Part shown: positions 42,906 through 51,117 of the stretch, piece by piece | How positions within the stretch are numbered: the stretch's first letter is position 1 | Layout of the letters: each line of letters opens with the position of its first letter | NCBI GenBank assembly: GCA_002785995.1 | Contig: NHNV01000016.1 | Location: forward strand, 248,001-312,000 | DNA from: Mycosphaerelloides madeirae | Taxonomy: Eukaryota > Ascomycota > Dothideomycetes > Mycosphaerellales > Mycosphaerellaceae | Direction of reading: 5' to 3' | Length of the DNA stretch: 64,000 nucleotides | The notes under the pieces: model-generated | What the model saw: only the letters and a program-made list of their open reading frames with translations | Databases searched by the model: none | Told to the model about the DNA's origin: nothing | Position numbers and translations under genes: made by a program

Positions 42906-44411
42906 TCAGTAATTGCTGCAACCGACTTCCGCTCGTCGGAATGCGTCACTGAAGAAACTCTGCATCGCAGTGTAGTGAAATAGAATCCCCCCAAGGACGG
43001 CGAAATGCCAGATATTGTGGCTGCAACCCGCATAGTCGAACCAGCCCGGGAAGAATCGCTCTGGAAGCTTGCCGGCGTATAGTAGAGCACCGCCAAAGTA
43101 GACGAGGACTGACTTCAGGATGGGTGCGTAAAAATATGCAGTTGCGTCCCAACCGCGCTCATATGTGAGCTGAGCAATTGGGATGAATCCGGTGAGAGCA
43201 AGGGAGACGAAGAAAGCGACTCTGGCCCAGGAGTTGTCGGCACGGTTGAACCAGGGGTGCCACGGTACTATCGTACCACCGACTCCAAGAACAAACGTCA
43301 AAGAAAGGTAAATCCAGCGACTGATGGGCTCGCAGTAGAAAGCTGTGTATTCTGTCGTCATGATACTAGCGGCGACGAGGAATGAAATTCCAGTGTAGTC
43401 GACGCAAGCGAAGCGCTCCATCAAAGTTTGGTTGGAAATGCTGCTCATGGTGTGCCACATGGTACTGCAGACCAGACACTTGCAGGCGGCGAAGAAGAAA
43501 CAACCCGCGATCAGAATGTCGAATTTAGTGGCGGAAGCGAAAGCCGGTGTATTGGGATAGACGTAAAAGGCGAGGGCGAGAACAACGAGAAGTCCCAAAG
43601 CGTGTGACCAGATATTGACAAATTCGTTGGACATCTGGAAGCAAGATCGGACACAGTCGAGCTTTGTTTCGCTGAAACGGTACCCTTTGAGGATGTGGGG
43701 GTTTACTCTCCATGGCTCGGGAAGCATCTCGTATGTGATGGAGCCGTTCTTGCGGGCGTGAGCAATAGCAACCTCGATCTTTAGCTTCATCATTTCTTTG
43801 GCCCTGCGTGCTGCATCGGCACCCTCGTGGACGATTTCCGCGGCCATGGTCGAAGTCCGATCCATATATGCAATACCAGAGTCCATGATCTCGTGGGCAG
43901 TGGCCGCTAGACCGGCTTTTCGCATGTTGTAAGCCTTCTTCTCCAGAGCGGCCAGGTTGGTTTCCAGCATCTTGACGCCGTCTTGCACTTTCTGCTCAAA
44001 AGTCTCTCGACGAGCCATGGCCTCACGGTAGTGGGCCTCTAGTGTCTCCAAAAAGACCTTATGCTTCCTCCTTCCGGCGTCCATCAGATCATCGGACACC
44101 TTCCCGCATCGCTCGTGGACTGCAGTGAGGGTCTCGTGCAGAGTCTTGAGACCAACGTCGAACTTCAAATGGCCGTACGTTTCCAGCATCTCGAGTCTCT
44201 TGCCAAGGTCGCCAAGAAAGCGGTCGACCATGAGTTGTGCATTTTCTCGCTCGAGACTCCATGAGCGTGGATTGTAGGAGGAGTGCCGTCTCCTCTTGCG
44301 GGCGCGATCGTAGTCGATATCGAAAGAGGAGCCGGAAGAGGCGCCGGTGGTGGGCTCTTCGAAGACGTCCTGGGTCCTCGTGCAGGTCGTCAGGGTGTGG
44401 GAAGGAGACAT
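42906..44411 (-). CDS. IZH3: PAQR/hemolysin III family receptor, Izh3-like
   Basis: 501 residues from MSPSHTLTTCTRTQD; the frame is open 39 codons further (44528), but that part looks like leader sequence. The N-terminal half is a soluble, mainly helical domain (about residues 25-270; for example LMVDRFLGDLGKRLEMLE, KVFLETLEAHYREAMARRET). The C-terminal half carries seven membrane helices of the AdipoR/PAQR family with the zinc-site motifs NEFVNIWSHALG, STMWHTMSSIS and CSHNIWHFAVLGGILFHY. Izh3 in yeast has this same long N-terminal domain and acts in zinc and sterol homeostasis. Family members can work as ceramidases; the conserved histidines and serine are present. Convergent with the P450 gene (277 bp between stops). 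Confidence 0.9.
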   Translation of the reverse strand: MSPSHTLTTCTRTQDVFEEPTTGASSGSSFDIDYDRARKRRRHSSYNPRSWSLERENAQLMVDRFLGDLGKRLEMLETYGHLKFDVGLKTLHETLTAVHERCGKVSDDLMDAGRRKHKVFLETLEAHYREAMARRETFEQKVQDGVKMLETNLAALEKKAYNMRKAGLAATAHEIMDSGIAYMDRTSTMAAEIVHEGADAARRAKEMMKLKIEVAIAHARKNGSITYEMLPEPWRVNPHILKGYRFSETKLDCVRSCFQMSNEFVNIWSHALGLLVVLALAFYVYPNTPAFASATKFDILIAGCFFFAACKCLVCSTMWHTMSSISNQTLMERFACVDYTGISFLVAASIMTTEYTAFYCEPISRWIYLSLTFVLGVGGTIVPWHPWFNRADNSWARVAFFVSLALTGFIPIAQLTYERGWDATAYFYAPILKSVLVYFGGALLYAGKLPERFFPGWFDYAGCSHNIWHFAVLGGILFHYTAMQSFFSDAFRRAEVGCSNY

Positions 44412-45547
44412 GGGAGGCGAATGTGATTGTTTCTCCGGAGGGACGCAGTGTCTGCTGTGGTGGAATGCAAGAAATATGAATACGGACGGTGAGGGAGAGT
44501 TCCGAGGCGTTTCTCCTGTTTGTCGCAACGTGCAGCAACCACTCGCAGCAACAGGAGCGAGGCAGGAGGGTCGCGTGGGTGCAGTTGCTTTGGCTGGATC
44601 TAAACCTTGTCAGGTGACGGATGCACCGAAGAGGCGCTTTATGACCGTTCTCTCTAGTTTCTGTGGAGCCCCGCCGTTGCCGGTGTAGGCGAGAGTGACG
44701 ATGTGGTCGTGTGGACGTTGGTGGGCTGGTAATGAGCGGACTGAAGAAACAGCGGAAGGGAATATAAAACGATGGCAAAGAAGGGACTTGGAAAGTGGTG
44801 GAGGAAGTGGGAGTGGGAGTGGAGCGAAGAGAGGCGCGGCGGGATGATGCTGAGATGCCGATGATTGGCTGACTGCCGGCATTCCCCAATTATTCTCGAT
44901 TCAGGGTCTTGCCCAGGGCAATCTCGTCCGTCTCACATGTCAGCCTTTCGTCCCACGTCGTGTCCTTTGATTCACCTAATGGCATCAGCGTCATCCCTTT
45001 GCTGCGCCCGCAGTACACCTCACCATCGAGTATCGGTCTTGTGTTGCGAGCGTGCAGTCTGCGGCTTAGTCGATCAGCTGGCGTGGCATCCTGGAAACGC
45101 CGAGGATCGAAGACAACTGCCAAGACGGTCTTGCGATCAGACAATGCTGGTTCTTCCATCGAGTACAATCACCAAAGCAGCCAACAATCTAGCAACTCAT
45201 GTGTCCTCTCGACAGCATGGTATGAGATCGGACCTTGAGTAGGAGGATCGTGTTCCAGATGGAGGAGAAATTCTTGACGTAGAACGGCACCAGCAACGCG
45301 CCATATCAGAGTGGTCAAGGGAAAGACATGTGGCAGTCTGGTATTGTTACGGAGACATTGATACATTCGGCTCCTCATAGGTCTGGATGCACATGAGTTA
45401 GACAAATGAATGAGATGTTGTACTGCAATTCATCGTGGACTCAAGCGGAAACAGGTCCGAGTCCGAGCTCCAGCTTCTCTCCGTTCTGCAACCAAAGCTT
45501 CAAGGCTGCAGATCAACTTTCGTGACAGCACTCTGCACAACTCAAAC
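44412..45547. promoter_or_regulatory. Divergent upstream region, Izh3-like / Sad1 genes
   Basis: 1.1 kb between opposite starts. Frames at 44865-45242 and 44890-45168 are mutually antisense and featureless. The segment 44755-44830 (GGAATATAAAACG followed by GGAGGAAGTGGGAGTGGGAGTG) contains a TATAAAA-like box on the plus strand and a short GGGAGT repeat; its relation to either gene is unclear. Confidence 0.35.
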
Positions 45548-47173
45548 ATGGCCAAACGACCCGCCGAGGACGCGCTCGAAGCAGCTGTCGATGAATCGCC
45601 AGCATCCAAGAAGGCGCGCGTCGACGACGACCCCAGCGATGCACCTCCACCACCTCCGCCTGCTGCGCCGCCAGCTCCATCATCAAATGGTCACACAAAT
45701 GGTCGTCACACACAAACAGACGAGGAAGAGGACGACTTGGACGACGACGAACCACCAGTACCATCAAGGCAAAATGCGCCGGCGGATGGCTACTCGGACC
45801 TCTATCTTGACACCATCTCGCGCACACGCCTAGACTTCGACTTCGAGAAACTATGCTCCATCACCCTCTCCAACATCAACGTCTATGCGTGTTTAGTATG
45901 CGGCAAATATTTCTCCGGACGAGGTGCGAAAACTCCGGCATACTTTCACGCTCTCGAGGAGAATCACCATGTCTACATCAACATGGCCACCAAGAGAGTG
46001 TTCGTGTTGCCTGAAGGATATGAGGTGAAGAACAAGAGCTTGGACGATATTAAAGTCGTGGTGGATCCCAGGTTTAGTCAGGAGGAAGTCAAGGCACTGG
46101 ACAAGGAGCCGCAACCCGCGTGGGATCTATCGGGAAAGAAATACATACCGGGCTTCGTAGGCTTGAACAACATCAAAGCGAACGACTACCTTAATGTCGT
46201 GGTACAGGCGCTGTCTCACGTACGGCCTTTGCGAAACTTTCTCATGCTTGAGGATTTATCGTCGCGACCGGAGCTTGTGAAGCGCTTCAGCATCATGGTG
46301 CGCAAGATTTGGAATCCAAAGGCCTTCAAGTCGCATGTGTCACCGCACGAGCTCATTCAGGAGGTCAGTCTTCGAAGTGGAAAGAAGTTCTTGCTCACGG
46401 AGCAAGCAGATCCCGTGGACTTTCTCGGATGGTTCCTCAACAACTTGCATCTGTCGCTGGGTGGCAGCAAGACAAAGCCTCGAAGCTCGTTGGTACAGAA
46501 AATCTTCCAGGGCTCGTTGAGGGTCGAATCGCAAGAGATCAGCGCGAGAGCTGATGCTGGGGATCGACTGCGATTCGAAGACGCTGCCATCAAATCCCAA
46601 ACCACACCTTTTATTATCCTCACTTTGGACCTACCTGCCGCACCACTCTTCCAGGATGACGTCGAAAAGAACATCATCCCACAGGTCCCGCTGATCACGG
46701 TCCTCCAAAAGTACAACGGAATCACAGCCCAGGAGCGAATGAACACGCGAATGCGATATCGACTACAACACCCCCTACCGCCATATTTGATTATGCACGT
46801 CAAACGCTTTCAACCAAACAAATTTCTCCAGGCCCAGCGGAACCCCACCATTGTCACTTTCAACCCTCGCGCTCTCGATATGGCGCCGTACGTCGAACCA
46901 GACCCAAACCAACACCCAGCAAGCGAGCCTATCGTGTACGACTTAGTCGCCAACATAACATACGAAGGTGTCAAGGTCCGTGATGATTCAGTCGAGGGCG
47001 AGGCCGAACGCAAAGTGTGGAAAGCCCAAGTCAAAGCTGGTGGAGAGAGCAACCAGTGGTGGGAGATGCAAGATTTGTTTGTTGAGAAGGTCAATGCAGA
47101 TTTGCTGGCCACTAAGGAGAGTTATGTGATGGTGTGGGAGAGGAGGAAAGGTAAGGGCAAGGCGAAGGCTTGA
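45548..47173 (+). CDS. SAD1: Splicing factor Sad1/USP39 (inactive ubiquitin protease fold)
   Basis: 541 residues from MAKRPAEDALEAAVDE; the frame is open upstream to 45410 but the start chosen fits the family. A disordered, acidic/proline-rich N terminus (to about 75) is followed by a zinc-finger UBP domain (CLVCGKYFSGRG, AYFHALEENHHVYINM) and a USP fold (about 200-530). The active-site cysteine box reads GLNNIKANDYLNVVVQAL with D213 in place of cysteine, the hallmark of Sad1/USP39, which lacks protease activity and helps assemble the U4/U6.U5 tri-snRNP. Ends KGKGKAKA. Conserved KRFQPNKF and the ESYVMVWERRK C terminus are present. Confidence 0.95.
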   Translation: MAKRPAEDALEAAVDESPASKKARVDDDPSDAPPPPPPAAPPAPSSNGHTNGRHTQTDEEEDDLDDDEPPVPSRQNAPADGYSDLYLDTISRTRLDFDFEKLCSITLSNINVYACLVCGKYFSGRGAKTPAYFHALEENHHVYINMATKRVFVLPEGYEVKNKSLDDIKVVVDPRFSQEEVKALDKEPQPAWDLSGKKYIPGFVGLNNIKANDYLNVVVQALSHVRPLRNFLMLEDLSSRPELVKRFSIMVRKIWNPKAFKSHVSPHELIQEVSLRSGKKFLLTEQADPVDFLGWFLNNLHLSLGGSKTKPRSSLVQKIFQGSLRVESQEISARADAGDRLRFEDAAIKSQTTPFIILTLDLPAAPLFQDDVEKNIIPQVPLITVLQKYNGITAQERMNTRMRYRLQHPLPPYLIMHVKRFQPNKFLQAQRNPTIVTFNPRALDMAPYVEPDPNQHPASEPIVYDLVANITYEGVKVRDDSVEGEAERKVWKAQVKAGGESNQWWEMQDLFVEKVNADLLATKESYVMVWERRKGKGKAKA

Positions 47174-47263
47174 TCGTTACCTGCCGTTATCAGACAAGCA
47201 AGAACTTCTCCAAATTATACACATTTCTCGCGAAGATACTCTTTCGGCCGTCATCATAAATTT

Positions 47264-48066
47264 CTACAGCAGCGCTTTGAAACCACCCTGTCCCCTCGGC
47301 ACCTCCACGCCCAAAAAGTCCAGCAATTGTCCAACATGATCAACCCCCCAAAATCCCTCCTTCTCCCCCTTCTCATTCTCCGCCACAAACCACGGCAACC
47401 CAAACGCCCCATCCTTGAAAGCCTTCTCGGTATTCCTCTTCAAAGCGCTCTTCGCCTCCTCACTCTTCATCCCCTCCATCACCTCCCCCGCCATCTCCCT
47501 CCCAAGCACTCCCTCCAACGCCTCCCTTATCACCTCCACATCGCCAATCTTCTTCGTCTCCACCCAGAACGCCTTCCCAAGGGCATCAACCGCCGCGGTG
47601 AGGTAAGTGGGGTGTTTGAGAGCGATGTAGCAGAGGGCGCGTTGGGTTTGGACGGTGGACTGTGGAAAGGGGGAGGGCATAGACATGGGAATATTGAAGG
47701 CTTTGGCCCAGCGTTCGCGTTCTTTGATGATCCATTTGTCTTTGTTCTTGATTTGGAAGGGAGGGGTGTTGTTGGCGGCTTGCATGAGGCCGCCAAGGAG
47801 GATGGGGGTGTAGGTTGTTTCGATGGAGGAGAAGGCGGGGGAGTTCTATGAGTGGTGGGTCAGCTGTTGTGGGATGTGAGGCAGGCGTAAGGTACGTATA
47901 GAGGGGAATGATTGCGCCATTGTTCTTAGTTGTTGTCTACTGAATATGCGGTGCGGTGCTGAGAGGGATGTGTGATGAGGTGCTTGCAGCTTACCCTTGT
48001 CATTTGGTATGCGATGTACCCAAAGGGACTGACAATGTCCACGTAAAGAGTAAGTTTGCGACCCAT
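47264..48066 (-). CDS. Glutathione S-transferase kappa (DsbA-like oxidoreductase family)
   Basis: Two exons, complement of 47264-47845 and 47995-48066; 217 residues. The 149-bp intron (GTAAGC...ACTCATAG) is longer than most here but frame is preserved: MGRKLTLYVDIVSPFGYIAY then QMTRNSPAFSSIETTYTPIL and LLGGLM. Features of kappa-class GST: N-terminal beta strand with the SPF/SPY catalytic serine (S13 region), KNKDKWIIKERERWAKAF, and ENEKGEKEGFWGVDHVGQLL near the end. Kappa GSTs use glutathione and reside in mitochondria or peroxisomes; bacterial relatives are 2-hydroxychromene-2-carboxylate isomerases. The C terminus GGFKALL is not a clear peroxisome signal. Confidence 0.88.
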
Positions 48067-48498
48067 ATTGACTATATCTCAATCTTCCTGCTGTGAAGAG
48101 TTCGGCGATTTCGTATTGTTCTCTGAGGCCTTGTCGCAATGCGAAGCAGTTGGAGGTCGAATGGGAGGAAGCCCACCTCTATCTCCGTATGACGTTGCCG
48201 AGGTCTTTACAAACTTACGGGCTGTCGATCGTAAAGACGAAACAAGACATAAGCGAAAGAGGACTGTAAAGTTCTGTCGAACAACAAGGGCGTGGAAACT
48301 AATTTCGTTTGTGAAGGGACGTGAAGATATCGAACAAGATCAATAACGAGAAATAATTTGAGAGCTTGGATGCATGCATATCCTTCAATTGTACAGATCT
48401 ACCACGCGAAGGTGTATGAAAACGGTACAGAGCAACAGCAGAACGCTGACTGTTGTAAAATTTCATGACGGGGTATCTCAAACATCCCCACATCCCGT
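48067..48498. other. Intergenic between GST-kappa start and IDH1 stop
   Basis: 432 bp; no gene supported. Presumably holds the GST-kappa promoter and the IDH1 3' end. The AT-rich segment 48330-48375 (AATAACGAGAAATAATTTGAG) may belong to the IDH1 3' region on the minus strand. Confidence 0.4.
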
Positions 48499-49832
48499 TT
48501 ACTGCGCTTCCATATGGTCCAGGACTGCTCGCGTGAATTCATGAGTTGTGGATGAGCCGCCCATGTCGGGTGTCCGTGTCTTGCCCTCTGCAATAACGTC
48601 GTAAACAGCCTTGGAAATGCGGTTGGCATGGTCGTCGAGGCCCAAGTGTCTCAGCATCATGCTACCCGAAAGAAGGAGAGCGGTTGGGTTGGCCTGGTCC
48701 TTGCCTTGAATGTCCAGACCGACGTGACGGCAGCCTGGCTCGAACACAGCTACCTCGCGACCCATGTTGCAACCAGGAACGATACCTGGGCCACCGACCA
48801 GACCGGCGCCAATGTTTGAGATGATAGAGCCGTAAAGGTTGGGCATGACCATGACATCGAACTGCTGCGGTCTGCTCACGCACTGCATGCTAGCGTTATC
48901 GACGATCATGTCGTTGGTCTCGATGGTGGGGTACTCTTCGCCGACTTTTCGGACGGTGTTTCGGAAGAGACCATCGGCCAGCTTCATGATGTTGGCCTTG
49001 TGGATGCAGGTGACCTTGCGTCTATTGTTGGCCAGGGCGAAAGAGAAGGCGAACTTGGCAATGCGCTCCGACTTGGCGCGAGTGATGATCTTGAGCGATT
49101 CAACGACGCCGCTAACGGATTGGTGCTCCAGACCAGAATACTCGCCCTCGGTGTTCTCACGGATGATGCAGAGGTCCACGTTCTTATGCCGTGTCTCATA
49201 GCCGGGAATGTTCTTGATGAGGACGATGCTAGCGTAGATGTCGAGTTCTTGTCGCAGGGCCACGTTGAAAGATTGGTGGCCGGAACGGGTGATGGGAGTG
49301 TGTAAGATGCCCTTCAGCCCGAGCTTGTTGCGCTTCAGCGAAGCCAGCGATTCGTGGAAGAGGTCCTCCGAGTGCTTGCCGCCCGTTTCCATTCCAGAAA
49401 CATCAACCTGCTCCCACTCAACGGGCACATTGTCGGCCTTGAAGATGGTCTTAACTGATTCTGACACCTCCGCGCCAATGCCATCACCTGCATGTCTTGT
49501 CTCAGCTACTCTTCCCCGTTTCTTGTCCGCATCCGCAAATCATCTTATCGCATACCTGGAATGAGTGTGACCGTGTACTTGCCGCCGAACTTGGTGGGCT
49601 TGAAAATGTCGGATCCTACCGTCGTGGCGTATGCTATTGAGATGGCAGGTTAGTCTGGGCTGTCAATCGCTGCTGTGGACTTGTCTGGACGTACTGCGCG
49701 TGGCTATCGACGGGGTCTGGGCGGATGCGAAGGCATTGCTGCGGAGGGCCTGCAAGAAGATCAGAAACGGCGGGCGTCGGCTGGAAGGGAGTGACGATAA
49801 GGCGATACCTGGACGGCCCGGCGGGAGAACAT
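48499..49832 (-). CDS. IDH1: Mitochondrial NAD-isocitrate dehydrogenase subunit 1
   Basis: Four exons, complement of 48499-49487, 49556-49633, 49695-49749 and 49809-49832; 381 residues. Three introns (59, 61 and 68 bp) with GT...AG ends link the small 5' exons in frame. The spliced N terminus MFSRRAVQALRSNAFA...RTYATT is a typical mitochondrial presequence, followed by VGSDIFKPTKFGGKYTVTLI and PGDGIGAEV. Conserved family segments: GLKGILHTPITRSGHQSFNV, IRENTEGEYSGLEHQ, NIMKLADGLFR, YGSIISNIGAGLVGGPGIVP and TPDMGGSSTTHEFTRAVLDH. The regulatory subunit Idh1 binds AMP/citrate and pairs with Idh2 in the TCA cycle. Divergent from the pheromone-type gene, with 1.3 kb between the starts. Confidence 0.95.
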
Positions 49833-51117
49833 GGCGGAGACGCGGCGATGGCAGTAGCAGCAATGAATACAGCGGCGAGGGAGAGGATGCGGTGGGCGTG
49901 AGGAGGAGGATCAAGACGGGAGTAAAGATGAAGCTGCGAAGTTGGTGCTGAAAGCTTTGGAGGTGCATCCGCTGTCGGCGCTAAGGTCGCTTGCCGTCCA
50001 CAGCCGATGGACTTCACCTGCTCTGCGTCCTCCTCACTTCCATCACCACTTCAAACATTGATAACCATCGCCATCACGCCCGGCTAGGAAAGCCATAGCA
50101 CCAAGACATGCGCGCCTAAGCCGGAACCCGGATGATCATCTGTCGCTTCACAGACCGGGACACTTGGACTGGACGTCACATGGCTAGAACAGCACCATGG
50201 CTCTCGCCCAAGCAGCTTCCATGGCTCACACTTGCCTACCGATTCGGAAGGCCACACATGATTAAGACACGGGAGTCAGGTCGTTGGAAAAAAAAAACAA
50301 TCACACGTGGCTCACGAGCACTAAACTGAACATGCGCTTTGTGCGCTAAGTTCTACCCACATCTGGCCATTTTCGACCGCACTCCTTATTGAACACCTCA
50401 TTGGGACAGCTCTCCTTATTGAACTATCTCATGCAGTGAATAACCATCAGGCCTGGACTTGCAATGGATTCATTCACCTCCACGCCCCTACCAGCCACGT
50501 GGTAGTGAAAAACTACCGGCAATCAAATGGCCGCAAATCTGAACTGGACGACTTTCCCTGGATCAATTCAACCATTTGCCATCGACTCAATGCGGCCCGG
50601 GTTGAGTCTGCACCATCTTCCCGGCTCTCTCGTGATTCTAAAATCTGTACTCGGTCCGTCAAAAGACATGGGGCCTCTCCAAACTGTCTGGCTTCCGCTA
50701 TTGGCCTCAAAACACAAGTACAGCTCAATTCCCTTCATTGTCTGTCCTCACGCCACACCCTGGGGCTGTCTTTCTGTTCTGCCTTATTGAGCTCCTCGCC
50801 TTTTACTTATTGGACCCAATCCAATCTGCTCGAGATGATCTTTCTTTATTGCAGTTGTTATTGAGACACCGATTGGGTCTATCGTCGCCTTTTGCCTCCT
50901 TCAGCGCTGGCTATGTATATTTTATGTGTTAACCGTTCTTAGATCTCTTCCCTCCATACCCACAAAGTCACCCTTCGACACCCCCTATACGAATAGTCTC
51001 TCATAAGACTACAACGTCCCACGCTCGTTCTTCGACACCCACCACCATCACCCCTGAAACCTCAACCGACTTTCCTCCAACAAGTCACCGCTAACCCAGG
51101 AAGGGTCAACCAACATC
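49833..51117. promoter_or_regulatory. Upstream region of the pheromone-type precursor gene
   Basis: 1.29 kb, no gene supported. It holds a TATA-like TATATTTTA at 50916-50924, about 195 bp before the ATG, then a C/T-rich leader (50940-51110). The hexamer TTATTG recurs on the plus strand at 50386, 50416, 50784, 50807, 50846 and 50858, and CCAAT/ATTGG boxes occur near 50399, 50700, 50808, 50815 and 50820. Whether any bind mating-type or HMG-box regulators is inference. Confidence 0.4.
50382..50424 (+). repeat. 13-bp direct repeat upstream of pheromone-type gene
   Basis: CTCCTTATTGAAC occurs exactly at 50382-50394 and 50412-50424, start-to-start distance 30 bp, about 700 bp before the pheromone-type start codon. 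Could be a paired binding site; it may equally be chance or a small local duplication. Confidence 0.5.
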
